Notes: generated by a model not told the origin, from the letters alone. DNA of 64,000 nucleotides from Filifactor alocis ATCC 35896 (GCF_000163895.2 NC_016630.1:558001-622000); one strand, 5' to 3'; shown: positions 8,015 through 18,446, numbered from the stretch's first letter. Numbers and translations: made by a program.

Positions 8015-9538
8015 ATGTTTTTCAAAAGTTTGAGTTCCGGAATAGAAGGAATTGAGGGTTATATTGTAAATGTAGAAGCAGATGTATCAAAAGGAATTCC
8101 CAACTTTACCATGGTCGGCCTGCCCGATACTGCAGTAAAAGAGTCGAAAGAACGCATCCATTCTGCTATTCTTAACAGCGGATTAAAATTTCCGAACAAA
8201 AAAATCGTTATCAATCTATCTCCTTCCAGTGTAAAAAAAGAAGGTTCTCACTATGATTTGCCAATCGCACTCAGTATCTTAAGCAGTGAATACCGTTTTT
8301 TGGAAGAACGGTTTGCAAACACCATGTTCTTTGGAGAACTTTCGTTAGACGGTACATTGCAAAAAGTAAACGGAACCATTCCTTTTATTATTGCAGCAAG
8401 AGAATGTCCTTCTGTAAATTCTGTGATTTTTCCAAAAGAAAACAGTATGGAAGCTCAAGTTGTAAAGGATATCAAGTTGCTGACAGCATCTTCGTTAAAT
8501 GAAATCGTATCCTATCTGATGGGAGTGGATGAATTGGAAGAAGTATCTCCTATTTCATTTAATCCATCTTTTCAAAATGAGTATGATTTTTCAGATGTAA
8601 AAGGAAATTTAATTGCAAAGAGAAGTGCAGAAATTTCAGCTGCAGGATATCACAACATGTTGTTCATCGGTCCTCCGGGTTCAGGAAAATCTATGATTGC
8701 AAAAAGGCTCCCTTCAATTATGAATCCTCTTAATGAAGAAGAATACATACAGGTAAGCAAAATATACAGCAGTACAGGAAAATTTAACAAAAATTTACTG
8801 AATCGTGTAAGACCGTTTCGCTCTCCTCATCACACCGCTACTATGAAATCTATCATCGGCGGAGGACAAAATTCGACTCCCGGAGAAGTTGTATTAGCTC
8901 ATAAGGGGATTCTGTTTATTGACGAGTTGCTGGAATTTGAGAAAAAAACCTTAGAAGCTCTTAGACAACCTATTGAGGATAAATATGTCAACATCAGTCG
9001 CATTAAAAACAGCTATCAATATCCTTGTGATTTTATACTGGTGGCAGCAACCAATCCTTGTCCGTGTGGAAATTATCTCAATCCTTTCAAAGAATGTGTT
9101 TGCACAGAATATCAAATCAGAAATTATTTAGGTAGAGCCTCTGCACCTTTGTTAGATCGCTTTGATTTGTTTACAGAAATGACTCCTATTGAGTTTGATG
9201 AACTTCATACAACTATTGCATCTGAATCCAGTGAAGAAATTTATAAAAGGGTATATTCTGCAATTGAAATTCAAAAAGAACGATTTAAAAAAGAAGATTT
9301 TTGTTACAATGCTCTCATTCCTGCAAAATATATTTCTAAATATTGTCATCTTGGAAAAACAGAGTCTGATTTCATTCGAACCGCTTTCGAAAAATTTTCT
9401 TTTTCTTTGCGAAGTTATCACAAAGTCCTTCGTGTTGCAAGAACAATAGCTGATTTGGATCAGGAAGATTCTATTTCTATTGTTCACTTATCAGAAGCAG
9501 TATCATTTCGAAAAGCTCTGTTAAAATATTGGGGGTAA
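8015..9538 (+). CDS. comM: YifB/ComM family Mg-chelatase-like AAA+ ATPase
   Basis: ComM-type proteins form hexameric helicases that promote branch migration when transformed DNA is integrated. The 507 residues contain an N-terminal Lon-type fold domain (to about 170), a Mg-chelatase AAA+ core with Walker A GPPGSGKS near 220 and Walker B GILFIDELLEF near 300, a Cys cluster (NPCPCGNYLNPFKECVC) near 350, and the C-terminal helical domain. An AAGGAGGA ribosome-binding site supports the ATG. Its position between yraN and dprA supports a role in DNA uptake or recombination, but whether this organism is competent cannot be told from here. Confidence 0.92.
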   Translation: MFFKSLSSGIEGIEGYIVNVEADVSKGIPNFTMVGLPDTAVKESKERIHSAILNSGLKFPNKKIVINLSPSSVKKEGSHYDLPIALSILSSEYRFLEERFANTMFFGELSLDGTLQKVNGTIPFIIAARECPSVNSVIFPKENSMEAQVVKDIKLLTASSLNEIVSYLMGVDELEEVSPISFNPSFQNEYDFSDVKGNLIAKRSAEISAAGYHNMLFIGPPGSGKSMIAKRLPSIMNPLNEEEYIQVSKIYSSTGKFNKNLLNRVRPFRSPHHTATMKSIIGGGQNSTPGEVVLAHKGILFIDELLEFEKKTLEALRQPIEDKYVNISRIKNSYQYPCDFILVAATNPCPCGNYLNPFKECVCTEYQIRNYLGRASAPLLDRFDLFTEMTPIEFDELHTTIASESSEEIYKRVYSAIEIQKERFKKEDFCYNALIPAKYISKYCHLGKTESDFIRTAFEKFSFSLRSYHKVLRVARTIADLDQEDSISIVHLSEAVSFRKALLKYWG

Positions 9539-9543
9539 TTTTT

Positions 9544-10626
9544 ATGTTCAATATATTTTTAATTTTCAGCATTGCGACCATCTCAGCAGAACAATTCCAA
9601 TATATTTTGAATGAAGTCGGAAGTATTGATGATATACAGTTATTGACTCAGGCATCTATTCGTGAGCTAAAAAGTGTTTCTCAAAAAAAGAAATCTGATA
9701 TTGAATCTGCTTTTGAAAAATATGAAGATTTTGTCAAAGAACTGCAAGTACAAGAAATTGAATATATCACTATCGCTATGCAAAATTATCCCACAGCATT
9801 AAAAGAACTGTATGATTTTCCGTATATCTTGTATTTCAAAGGTAATTTATCTCTACTACAACAATTTTCAATTGGCATTATCGGTAGCAGAAAACCGGAT
9901 GCTTACGGTGTTTTCTGTGCAGACTTCTTTGGCAAAATATTGGCAGAAAACGGAATCATAACAGTCAGCGGAATGGCACATGGAATTGACGGAATATCCC
10001 AAAAATCAACTGTGAACTACGGCGGAAAAACAATTGCCGTACTGGGTTCATCTCTTAACGAAAAATCCATTTATCCAAAAACAAACTTATCTCTGTACCA
10101 CAGAATACTTAATAACGGAGGGTTGATTTTATCTGAATATCATCACCGTGAATCTACCCTACCTTACAAATTCGTTGCAAGAAATCGCATTATTTCTGCA
10201 ATTTGCTCAGGACTTATTGTGGTGGAAGCAAACTTTAAAAGCGGAACGATGACAACGGTTGAATTTGCACTGGAACTTGGAAAAACTATATTTTCTGTTC
10301 CCGGAAACATCAATTCCTCCAATAGCAACGGTACAAATCAATTGATAAAAAACGGAGCGAAAATAGTAACTTGCTTTGAAGATATTCTGGAAGAATTTCC
10401 GAATATTACTCCACTATGCTCCGCTCTGTCTAAATCATCTAACTTGTCCGAAGCGGAACAGAACATCTTATCTTTATTAGAAAAGAAGTCTCCCATTTAT
10501 ATAGATGAAATCGCATACACTCTTCAACTTCAGATAAAAGAAGTTTCCTCTATTCTTTCCATTTTAGAAATAAAAGGTTTTGTTCTTGAAATGGGAAATA
10601 ATTTATACAGTTTAACTTCAATCTGA
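9544..10626 (+). CDS. dprA: DNA-processing protein DprA
   Basis: DprA binds incoming single-stranded DNA and loads RecA. The Rossmann-like core includes GSRKPDAYG (near residue 113), VSGMAHGIDG, and the stretch from NRIISA through SGTMTTVEFALE to VPGN. A C-terminal winged-helix-like domain starts after about residue 295. The frame can be extended five codons to a TTG at 9529, but GGGGG at 9531-9535 is better placed as the ribosome-binding site for ATG 9544 (360 residues). The ribosome-binding site overlaps the comM stop, so the two are probably translated together. Confidence 0.93.
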   Translation: MFNIFLIFSIATISAEQFQYILNEVGSIDDIQLLTQASIRELKSVSQKKKSDIESAFEKYEDFVKELQVQEIEYITIAMQNYPTALKELYDFPYILYFKGNLSLLQQFSIGIIGSRKPDAYGVFCADFFGKILAENGIITVSGMAHGIDGISQKSTVNYGGKTIAVLGSSLNEKSIYPKTNLSLYHRILNNGGLILSEYHHRESTLPYKFVARNRIISAICSGLIVVEANFKSGTMTTVEFALELGKTIFSVPGNINSSNSNGTNQLIKNGAKIVTCFEDILEEFPNITPLCSALSKSSNLSEAEQNILSLLEKKSPIYIDEIAYTLQLQIKEVSSILSILEIKGFVLEMGNNLYSLTSI

Positions 10627-10955
10627 TTTTAATTTTGTATAAAATTTGTATAGAAAAGAAGAGGATGTAACATTTTTTATCTCATATGATTCTATTTTCT
10701 TATCTTCTGTTGAAAATTCATGTAAGTATTGATATTCCAATTAATTAAATTTATAAACAATCATTTTGAACAGATGTGTTTCTCTGCAAAAAGATAACCT
10801 CTATTTGCTGTACTAATAATTTACAAATAAATTGCACTATTGCAAAAATAACTTTTTCGTATATAATACACAATTGAAAAGACGATAAAAAGCATTTTTT
10901 ATATGTAATAATAATTCAAGAATCATTACGATTATAATAGAGAAAGGGATTTTAT
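10627..10955. other. Intergenic region upstream of topA
   Basis: These 329 bases are AT-rich with no gene visible. The only clear signal is the topA promoter at 10840-10867. No convincing terminator for dprA was found. Confidence 0.55.
10840..10867 (+). promoter_or_regulatory. Probable sigma-A promoter of topA
   Basis: TTGCAA (10840-10845), a 16-base spacer and TATAAT (10862-10867). The resulting leader would be about 80 bases. Confidence 0.6.
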
Positions 10956-13025
10956 ATGGCAAAAAATCTGGTAATTGTAGAATCTCCTGCAAAAGCAAAA
11001 ACAATTGAAAAATTTTTAGGAAAGAAAAATTATACAGTAAAAGCCTCTGTCGGACATATCCGTGATTTGCCAAAAAGCAAGCTTGGTGTTGATGTGGAAC
11101 AAAACTTCGAACCACAATATATTACAATTCGAGGAAAAGGCGATATTGTCAAGGATTTGAAAAAAGAAGCAAAAAAAGCTGATTTTGTCTATCTAGCAAC
11201 TGACCAGGATCGTGAAGGAGAGGCAATTTCATGGCACTTAGCATACTTGCTGGATTTAGATATTAATGATAATAATCGTATTACCTTTAATGAAATCACA
11301 AAAGATGCCATCAAAAAAGCAATCAAATCGCCACGAAAAATAGATTTGGACTTGGTAGATGCACAACAAGCACGTCGTATCATTGACAGATTAGTGGGAT
11401 ACAAAATAAGTCCTATTCTTTGGATAAAAGTTAGAAAAGGGCTAAGTGCGGGTAGAGTACAAAGTGTAAGTACAAGATTGATTGTAGAAAGAGAAGAAGA
11501 AATTCGTGCCTTTACTCCTGAAGAATACTGGACAATCGATGCCACTGTAACGGGAGAAGATAAAAGGAAAGCAGTATTCAAACTAACTGAAAAAAACAAT
11601 AAGAAAATTGAGCTGCATTCAGAAGAAGAAACAAAGTTAGTATTAAAAGATTTGCACAAAAAAGATATGCTGATTGATAAGATTGATTCCAAGGAAAAAA
11701 AACGTTCCGCTCCTAAACCATTTACAACCAGTTTGTTGCAACAAGAAGCAGGAAATAAAATTTCTTTCAGTAGTAAACGAACTATGAGTGCGGCACAACA
11801 ATTATATGAAGGTGTAACTGTTAAAGGAGAAGGAACTGTCGGATTAATCACCTATATCCGTACTGACTCTCAGCGTATTTCAGAAGAAGCGCTAGCCTCT
11901 TCAAAAAAATACATTGAGGAAACTTTCGGAAAAAATTACTACCAAAAATATAGTTCTCCAAAGAAAAAAAATTCTTCTATCCAAGATGCCCATGAATGTA
12001 TTCGACCTACTTCTATTTATCGAACCCCGGAATCCGTCAAAGATTCTCTTACAACAGATCAATATAAATTGTACAAACTTATTTGGGAAAGGTTTGTTGC
12101 AGCTTCTATGAGTTCAGCAATCTTTCACACTGACACCGTCTTAGGCTCTATTGATGATTATCAATTCAAGGTTTCCGGAAGCACATTAGTATTTGATGGA
12201 TTTTTAAAGGTATATTCTTACTCCAAGGCAGAGGAACAGGAAATCCCAAACTTTGTCGAAAAACAATATTATAAAGTGAATAAACTTACAGATAAACAAC
12301 ACTTTACACAACCACCTGCAAGATATACCGAAGCAACCTTGATTAAAACACTGGAAGAATTGGGTATTGGTAGACCAAGCACCTACTCACCGACAATTTC
12401 TACCATATTGCAAAGAGAATATGTGAAAAAAGAAAAGAACTTCCTTATCCCAACAGAACTTGGTGAGATTGTAACTTCCATTATGAAAGAAAACTTCAAA
12501 AATATCGTAGATGTTGATTTTACTGCTGATATGGAAAAACAACTTGACTCCGTAGAAGAAGGAACGCTTCCTTGGAAGTCAGTAGTTGAAAAAATATACA
12601 CTCCACTCATAGAGGATGTTACCGTTGCCGAAGAGAATTTAGAAAAAGTTCTACTGCAAGAGAAAACAGACGAAAAATGCCCTGTATGCAATGAAGAAAT
12701 GGTAGTAAAATATGGAAGGTTCGGAAAATTCCTCGCTTGCAAAAATTATCCTGAATGTACCGGAACAAAACCTTATCTTGAGAAGATTGGGATGCCTTGC
12801 CCTGATTGTGAAGATGGAGAAGTAATCATACGACGCAGCAAAAAAGGACGAATCTTCTATGGATGTAGTAACTTCCCAAATTGCAGTTTTGTGTCTTGGA
12901 ATCGTCCTACCGGAAAAAAATGTCCGGAATGTCAAGAAAATTTAGTAGAAAAAGTAACTAAAAAAGGAACACAAATTGTGTGTTCTTCCAAAACATGTTC
13001 TTATAAAGAAGAGGTCAAACAATAG
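10956..13025 (+). CDS. topA: DNA topoisomerase I
   Basis: This type IA enzyme relaxes negative supercoils. The TOPRIM domain starts at LVIVESPAKAKTIEKFLG and includes DQDREGEAISWH (near residue 82). The active-site tyrosine lies in TYIRTDSQRIS near residue 300. The C-terminus carries three four-cysteine zinc ribbons from about residue 570 (starting CPVC, CPDC and CPEC). The 689 residues match the Firmicute family. The order dprA-topA-codY is typical of Firmicutes. A GAAAGGGA ribosome-binding site precedes the ATG. Confidence 0.97.
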   Translation: MAKNLVIVESPAKAKTIEKFLGKKNYTVKASVGHIRDLPKSKLGVDVEQNFEPQYITIRGKGDIVKDLKKEAKKADFVYLATDQDREGEAISWHLAYLLDLDINDNNRITFNEITKDAIKKAIKSPRKIDLDLVDAQQARRIIDRLVGYKISPILWIKVRKGLSAGRVQSVSTRLIVEREEEIRAFTPEEYWTIDATVTGEDKRKAVFKLTEKNNKKIELHSEEETKLVLKDLHKKDMLIDKIDSKEKKRSAPKPFTTSLLQQEAGNKISFSSKRTMSAAQQLYEGVTVKGEGTVGLITYIRTDSQRISEEALASSKKYIEETFGKNYYQKYSSPKKKNSSIQDAHECIRPTSIYRTPESVKDSLTTDQYKLYKLIWERFVAASMSSAIFHTDTVLGSIDDYQFKVSGSTLVFDGFLKVYSYSKAEEQEIPNFVEKQYYKVNKLTDKQHFTQPPARYTEATLIKTLEELGIGRPSTYSPTISTILQREYVKKEKNFLIPTELGEIVTSIMKENFKNIVDVDFTADMEKQLDSVEEGTLPWKSVVEKIYTPLIEDVTVAEENLEKVLLQEKTDEKCPVCNEEMVVKYGRFGKFLACKNYPECTGTKPYLEKIGMPCPDCEDGEVIIRRSKKGRIFYGCSNFPNCSFVSWNRPTGKKCPECQENLVEKVTKKGTQIVCSSKTCSYKEEVKQ

Positions 13026-13083
13026 GTTTCTTTTGTCACAATTTAAGTTTATTTAAATAATAATTTATAATTGTCAAATAATA

Positions 13084-13112
13084 TTGAATATTCTTTTGAA
13101 ATATGTTATTAT
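13084..13112 (+). promoter_or_regulatory. Probable sigma-A promoter of codY
   Basis: TTGAAT (13084-13089), a 17-base spacer, then TATTAT (13107-13112). A leader of about 80 bases leads to the GAGGTGA ribosome-binding site. Confidence 0.6.
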
Positions 13113-13199
13113 AGTTTTGAATTTTTATAGTTTACATGTATTTTGAAAAATTTTATTTTTCATTTTTTCTTAATTATATACTTATGAGGTGATTTATTT

Positions 13200-13982
13200 A
13201 TGTCAAGTGTTCTTCTACAAAAGACAAGAACAATTAATAAGTTCTTACAAAATTCAGGGAATAAACCTGTGTCTTTCTCCGTATTAAGCGATACTTTGAA
13301 TGAAGTTTTAAGTTCTAATGTTTATATTTTAAGTTCCAAGGGAAAGGTGTTAGGCTCTTCTTTCACTCATGAAGCAGACAGTTCTATCGTCCTTGATGAA
13401 AATTCCGGAGAAGAAAAACTTCCTCAGGATTATATTGATAATGTCAATAAGGCATCAGAAACTATTGCCAATCTAACCAAAGAATCTTTGCTTTCCGTAT
13501 TCAAAGGCGATATCGGCAGCTATAATAAATATGCAACCATCGTTCCTATTGTAGGCGGTGGAGATCGATTGGGAACCTTGATTCTTTCTCGTTACGACAA
13601 AGAGTTTAGTGATGACGACTTAATTCTGGCTGAATACAGTGCTACCGTTGTCGGAATGGAAATTCTAAGATCTAAAAGTGAAGAGATTGAGGAAGAAATG
13701 AGAAACAAAGCAGTTGTTCAGATGGCAATCGGAACACTTTCCTATTCCGAATTGGAAGCTGTAATCCATATCTTCAATGAACTGAACGGTTCGGAAGGTT
13801 TATTGGTTGCAAGCAAGGTTGCAGATCGTGCAGGTATTACTCGTTCCGTTATTGTGAATGCACTGAGAAAATTTGAAAGTGCAGGTGTCATCGAATCTCG
13901 TTCTTTGGGTATGAAGGGAACTCACATCAAAGTATTGAATGATAAACTTCTGGATGAATTAAAAAAACACGGCATTAATTAA
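13200..13982 (+). CDS. codY: GTP- and branched-chain-amino-acid-sensing pleiotropic repressor CodY
   Basis: CodY represses stationary-phase and nutrient-uptake genes while GTP and branched-chain amino acids are abundant. The 260 residues include an N-terminal GAF ligand domain (to about 155), a long linker helix and a C-terminal winged helix-turn-helix whose recognition segment ASKVADRAGITRSVIVNAL (near 203-221) is the family signature. The ATG at 13200 has a GAGGTGA ribosome-binding site. The gene has its own promoter and terminator. Targets cannot be listed from this window. Confidence 0.97.
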   Translation: MSSVLLQKTRTINKFLQNSGNKPVSFSVLSDTLNEVLSSNVYILSSKGKVLGSSFTHEADSSIVLDENSGEEKLPQDYIDNVNKASETIANLTKESLLSVFKGDIGSYNKYATIVPIVGGGDRLGTLILSRYDKEFSDDDLILAEYSATVVGMEILRSKSEEIEEEMRNKAVVQMAIGTLSYSELEAVIHIFNELNGSEGLLVASKVADRAGITRSVIVNALRKFESAGVIESRSLGMKGTHIKVLNDKLLDELKKHGIN

Positions 13983-13993
13983 TTCAAATGATT

Positions 13994-14029
13994 AAAAGAG
14001 CTTATATACACTTGTATCGAGCTCTTTTT
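13994..14029 (+). terminator. Terminator of codY
   Basis: AAAGAGCT (13995-14002) pairs with AGCTCTTT (14020-14027) and runs into T. It lies 12 bases after the codY stop. Confidence 0.85.
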
Positions 14030-14249
14030 CAGTTATATAGAAACTTTCACAAAACACTTTTACAAATACTCTTAATCTAGTACTCAAATACCAATCTCAA
14101 TTCAAAAAAGTTAATCTAAAATAGATTTAATATGATATCATTAAGTTAGAAAATAAAAAACAGTGCAAGACTACTCTTGCAAAATTGATACTTTTTTTAG
14201 ATTAAATTATAGTGCGGTTTTTAAATATGTGATGATAGAAAGGTTTTTT

Positions 14250-15512
14250 ATGAATACTCCATTTGCAGAAATTGTTCGTCCCCACTCTATAGAACAGGTA
14301 GTCGGACAAAGTCACATTATTGGAAAAAATAAGTTAATCAACCGATTGATTGAACAAAAACAAATGATAAATTTAATTTTCTACGGTCCTCCCGGAACCG
14401 GAAAAACTACAGTTGCAGAAATTTTGGCAAAAAACAGCGACCTATCTTATTACAAATTAAATGCAACCTATTCAAAGACACAAGATATACGAGATATCGC
14501 AGAAAACATCAATACTTTTTCCGGAATAAACGGAATTTTAATCTATATTGATGAAATTCAAAATTTCAATAAAAAGCAACAACAGCTCTTGCTGGAATAT
14601 ATTGAAAAAGGACAAATTATTCTTATTGCAAGCACTACAGAAAATCCATACCACCAAATCTATAAGTCGTTATTAAGTCGATGTACTGTCATTGAGTTTT
14701 TTTCATTGGATGACAGAGCAATCAGAGAAGGAATATATCATGCTCTTGAAAATTTACAAAATAACGGCTATACCATTCAATACGAGGACTCTGTCCTTAA
14801 CATGCTTGTTGTGTTTTCTTCCGGAGACCTAAGAAAAGGGTTGAATACACTTGGAACAATGGTACAACTGTATAGTGAAAACAACGAACTTTCTATCACC
14901 AAAGAACTGATAGAAACAGTTGCAACTTCAAAAGCTTTGCTCTATGATAAAAATTCTGATGAACACTATGACTTGTTGAGCGCTTTACAAAAATCTATTC
15001 GAGGGAGCGATGTAAATGCAGCATTGCATTATTTAGCCCGACTTCTGGAAAGTGGAGACATCATCTCTCCTTCAAGAAGATTGCTTGTCATGGCTTCGGA
15101 AGACATCGGCATGGCGTATCCTCAAGCAATTTCTATCGTAAAAAGTTGTATTGACAGTGCATTTTACTTGGGACTTCCGGAAGCCAGGCTTCCTTTGGCT
15201 CAAGCTACTATTTTATTGGCAACTTCGCCAAAATCTAATTCCGGCATTGTTGCAATCGATTCTGCCATTTCCGATTTGAAAACAGTTTCAACTTACGATA
15301 TTCCTTTACACCTGAAAGATAGTCATTATGTCGGTGCCGAACATTTAAACAGGGGAATCGGATATTTATATCCGCATGATTTTGAAAATTCTTATGTAAA
15401 ACAACAATATTTACCTGACACGTTAAAAGATACAGTATACTATCATCCCAAAAATAATAAAATGGAAAATATGATTCAAGAACATTTTAAAAAGATACTA
15501 CCCAAAAAATAA
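14250..15512 (+). CDS. rarA: Replication-associated recombination protein A (RarA/MgsA)
   Basis: This AAA+ clamp-loader-like ATPase acts at stalled replication forks. Walker A GPPGTGKT lies near residue 46 and Walker B IYIDEIQ near 99, followed by the arginine-finger region (SRCTVIEF) and the C-terminal tetramerisation domain (SLARLLE-like stretch ALHYLARLLESGD). The frame is open 29 codons further upstream, but the family starts with a short N-terminus such as MNTPFAEIVRPHSIEQVVGQ, and the ATG at 14250 has a GAAAGG ribosome-binding site, giving 420 residues. A small hairpin, TGCAAGA/TCTTGCA at 14164-14181, lies in the leader. Confidence 0.92.
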   Translation: MNTPFAEIVRPHSIEQVVGQSHIIGKNKLINRLIEQKQMINLIFYGPPGTGKTTVAEILAKNSDLSYYKLNATYSKTQDIRDIAENINTFSGINGILIYIDEIQNFNKKQQQLLLEYIEKGQIILIASTTENPYHQIYKSLLSRCTVIEFFSLDDRAIREGIYHALENLQNNGYTIQYEDSVLNMLVVFSSGDLRKGLNTLGTMVQLYSENNELSITKELIETVATSKALLYDKNSDEHYDLLSALQKSIRGSDVNAALHYLARLLESGDIISPSRRLLVMASEDIGMAYPQAISIVKSCIDSAFYLGLPEARLPLAQATILLATSPKSNSGIVAIDSAISDLKTVSTYDIPLHLKDSHYVGAEHLNRGIGYLYPHDFENSYVKQQYLPDTLKDTVYYHPKNNKMENMIQEHFKKILPKK

Positions 15513-15538
15513 AAAATGATACCAAAGGAGAGATTGTT

Positions 15539-17005
15539 ATGGCTATTATAAACTTCGAACCAAAAAGAGTATTTCATTATTTTGAAGAAATCTCTAAAAT
15601 TCCGAGAGAATCACATCATGAAGAAAAGATTAGTAACTATTTAGTCGAATTTGCAAAGAAACATGATTTTTCTTACACACAAGATGAATTTTACAATGTA
15701 ATTATTCATAAACCAGCAACATCCGGATATGAAGATTGTGCTACTGTAATGTTGCAAGGACATATGGATATGGTATGTGAGAAGGAAGAAGATTCTACAC
15801 ATAACTTTGATACCGATCCAATTGAACTGCATGTGGACGGAGATTTTATCAAAGCAAACAGAACTACTTTAGGTGCAGATAACGGTATTGCTGTTGCAAT
15901 GACTCTCGCTATTTTGGATTCACATGATATCGCACATCCAAACTTAGAAGCAGTCTTTACGGTACAAGAAGAAACCGGACTTGTAGGCGCCACCCACTTA
16001 GATACTTCTACCCTGAAAGCAAAATACCTTATCAATATCGATTCTGAAGAAGAAGGTGAATTATTGACAAGTTGTTCCGGTGGTGTTCGAACAAAAGTGT
16101 CTCTTCCGACACAATGGACATTTATCGACGGCGATTATATCGCTTGTGAAGTAAGTATAAGCGATTTAAAAGGCGGACATTCCGGAAGTGAAATTCATCG
16201 CGGAAGAGCAAACGCCATTATCTTACTTGGAAGAATGTTGCATGAAATATCTAAAACAATACCGATGGAAATATTTGAAATCTCAGGTGGAACAAAAATG
16301 AATGCAATTCCTCGTTCTTCTCGTGCAATAGTTGCAATCAATCCTTCTCATCATAAAAAATTAAAACAAGAAATTTCCAAATGGCATGATATTTTCAAAA
16401 ATGAATTGGTAAATATAGAAGACGATTTCAATGTAAATGTAACAGAACCTATAGAACATAATTCTCCTTTTGTATTTAGTGAAAACACAAAGAATTCTAC
16501 TTTAGAATTACTGTCGGTAATGCCAAACGGAGTACAATCAATGAGTTTCATTGTGGAAGATTTGGTGGAATCCTCTCTTAACTTGGGTGTTTTGACATCG
16601 AGTGACCAATCAATCACATTCGAATCCTCTATTCGTAGCTCTGTTACCACAAAAAAAGAAATGTTGTTGGAAAAACTTATCATACTCTCAAAAAAATATG
16701 GTGCTACCCTGGAAAGTTCAGGTGACTATCCGGCATGGCCTCCTCAATTACATTCTGATTTAAAAGATTTATTCCTTGAAACTTATAAAGAAACATTTGA
16801 TACAGAAATGCATGCTTACGCACTCCATGCAGGTGTAGAATGTGGAATCTTCAAAGAAAAAATGCCATCTTTGGATATTGTTTCTTTTGGGCCAAATATG
16901 TATGATGTCCATACGCCAAGAGAAAGACTGTCCATCTCATCAACAGAACGGTCTTATCGCTTGCTTATGAATATCCTAAAAAATAGCAAAAAATTAAAGA
17001 AATAA
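15539..17005 (+). CDS. pepD: Aminoacyl-histidine dipeptidase (Xaa-His dipeptidase)
   Basis: This is an M20-family metallodipeptidase that hydrolyses Xaa-His and other dipeptides in the cytoplasm. The 488 residues match the family. Metal-ligand motifs are QGHMDMV (near residue 73), TLGADNGIA (near 112), VQEETGL (near 142) and the DSEEEGE stretch near 168. The lid domain with GGHSG (near 215) is present. The ATG has a strong AAAGGAGA ribosome-binding site. It sits 26 bases after rarA and may be co-transcribed with it; the pairing has no obvious functional logic. Confidence 0.93.
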   Translation: MAIINFEPKRVFHYFEEISKIPRESHHEEKISNYLVEFAKKHDFSYTQDEFYNVIIHKPATSGYEDCATVMLQGHMDMVCEKEEDSTHNFDTDPIELHVDGDFIKANRTTLGADNGIAVAMTLAILDSHDIAHPNLEAVFTVQEETGLVGATHLDTSTLKAKYLINIDSEEEGELLTSCSGGVRTKVSLPTQWTFIDGDYIACEVSISDLKGGHSGSEIHRGRANAIILLGRMLHEISKTIPMEIFEISGGTKMNAIPRSSRAIVAINPSHHKKLKQEISKWHDIFKNELVNIEDDFNVNVTEPIEHNSPFVFSENTKNSTLELLSVMPNGVQSMSFIVEDLVESSLNLGVLTSSDQSITFESSIRSSVTTKKEMLLEKLIILSKKYGATLESSGDYPAWPPQLHSDLKDLFLETYKETFDTEMHAYALHAGVECGIFKEKMPSLDIVSFGPNMYDVHTPRERLSISSTERSYRLLMNILKNSKKLKK

Positions 17006-17413
17006 AAAATCAAATTTCAGAAATTATTCAAAAACAAACACCTTGCATCAGTTTGAATATCATCCTATTCTTCTGATAACAAGGTGTTTGTTTATTCAAT
17101 TGCTACTTATTCTGTAATGTTTCGGTATTCTTAAGCATCCTTTTTATACTATTATCTATTAGAACTGACAGGTTGAATGCTTTGAAATATATTATTCTCC
17201 AAATTATTTTTCAGCAATTGTACATTCTGCATACCAGGCATTTTAAACAGAAAATAGTATTAGCTATTCCTCCAACACATGATTTATATTTTTATTCCCT
17301 TGTATCAAATTTGCTTTCCGGAAATATTTATTGAGTTTCTTAGAATTCAAAATACCACTTTACTTTGTTGAAGATTTTTTAGCTCTTCAACAAATATTGG
17401 AAACCCTTAAACT
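17006..17413. other. Intergenic region between pepD and truA
   Basis: No coding signal is seen in these 408 bases between convergent genes. The left end holds the pepD terminator. A second hairpin, GTTGAAGA (17367-17374) with TCTTCAAC (17384-17391), lies just beyond the truA stop and might end truA, but it lacks a clear T-run. The rest is unassigned AT-rich sequence. Confidence 0.55.
17033..17093 (+). terminator. Terminator of rarA-pepD
   Basis: AACAAACACCTTG (17033-17045) pairs perfectly with CAAGGTGTTTGTT (17080-17092). The stem is 13 base pairs with a long loop, 28 bases after the pepD stop. Confidence 0.85.
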
Positions 17414-18148
17414 TTAGTCATATTCTACTTTTTCCATAAACAACCCACATGCGGGCGCAGTCGGTCCGGCATTCTCTCTTTGCTTGGTATTAAGTATATC
17501 AACTATAGAATAATCTTTCCCTTTTCCTATCTCAATAAGTGTTCCTGCAATAATTCTAACCATATTGTACAAAAATCCGTTTCCGATGATATGAATTTCC
17601 GCGATATTGTTAATACAATTTATTTCTAAAGAATATATTGTCCTCACCGTTGTTTTTACAGAAGAGCCTTCACTTTGAAATGCAGCAAAGTCATGTTCCC
17701 CCATCAAAAATTTTGATTGTTCTTTCATCTTGGACAAATCCAACTCTTTTCCGACAAAATAAGAACGATTTTTTTCAAAAGGACTCTCTATCTCATTCAT
17801 ATTAATACGATAACAATAAGTTTTCTTTTTTGAAGAATATCTTGCATGAAAAGAATCTTCCACCGCTTTGCTTTCTATAATACGAATGTCATCCGGCAAA
17901 TAATAATTGATAGCATACTTTATCTTTTCAACCGGAATAGTTGTATCTATTACAAAATTTGCAACTTGCCCCAATGCATGTACTCCACTATCCGTTCTCC
18001 CTGAACCGGTAAGATTTACCTGTTTGCCTGTCACTTCACAAATTGCCCTCTCTATTTCTTGCTGGATAGATTTTCCGTTATTCTGTTTTTGCCATCCACA
18101 ATAATTAGTTCCAATGTATTGTATTTTAAGTAAAATATTTTGATTCAT
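17414..18148 (-). CDS. truA: tRNA pseudouridine synthase A
   Basis: TruA makes pseudouridine at positions 38-40 of tRNA anticodon stems. The signature GSGRTDSGVHALGQ contains the catalytic aspartate (D53 from the chosen start). The early QYIGTNYCGWQ motif and the C-terminal FLYNMVRIIAGTL motif are also present. The start at ATG 18148 gives 244 residues and a normal N-terminus. A TTG four codons upstream (18160) is possible because an AGGAT lies immediately before it, too far from the ATG for ideal spacing, so the start is not settled. Confidence 0.93.
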   Translation of the reverse strand: MNQNILLKIQYIGTNYCGWQKQNNGKSIQQEIERAICEVTGKQVNLTGSGRTDSGVHALGQVANFVIDTTIPVEKIKYAINYYLPDDIRIIESKAVEDSFHARYSSKKKTYCYRINMNEIESPFEKNRSYFVGKELDLSKMKEQSKFLMGEHDFAAFQSEGSSVKTTVRTIYSLEINCINNIAEIHIIGNGFLYNMVRIIAGTLIEIGKGKDYSIVDILNTKQRENAGPTAPACGLFMEKVEYD

Positions 18149-18446
18149 TATTTCTATCAAATCCTATTCTTCATTTCACAAACTCTGTTTTAAAAGTAAA
18201 AATTTCATATTTATGATTATAACATACTGCACAGTATTTTTATCTTCAAAAATCTCTATAAAACTCAACGAACCCTTTTTATGATGACAAAAAACAATAT
18301 TGATATAAAACTATAATTTGTTACTCTTTATAATTATTATTTTTCCAATCATTCATGATAAAATAAACTATAGCATATTTATATTGCTTATTTGAACAAT
18401 CTATGCTATAAATGAGAATAGTTTTATATATCATTTGGAGGGAATC

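Noticed and set aside
11189..11851. Open frame of 220 codons antisense to topA
   Set aside because: It lies wholly within topA, has a low-complexity Ser/Leu-rich translation and no ribosome-binding site of its own.
17367..17391. GTTGAAGA/TCTTCAAC hairpin as a truA terminator
   Set aside because: The stem is clear, but no T-run follows on the minus strand, so I mention it only within the intergenic entry.
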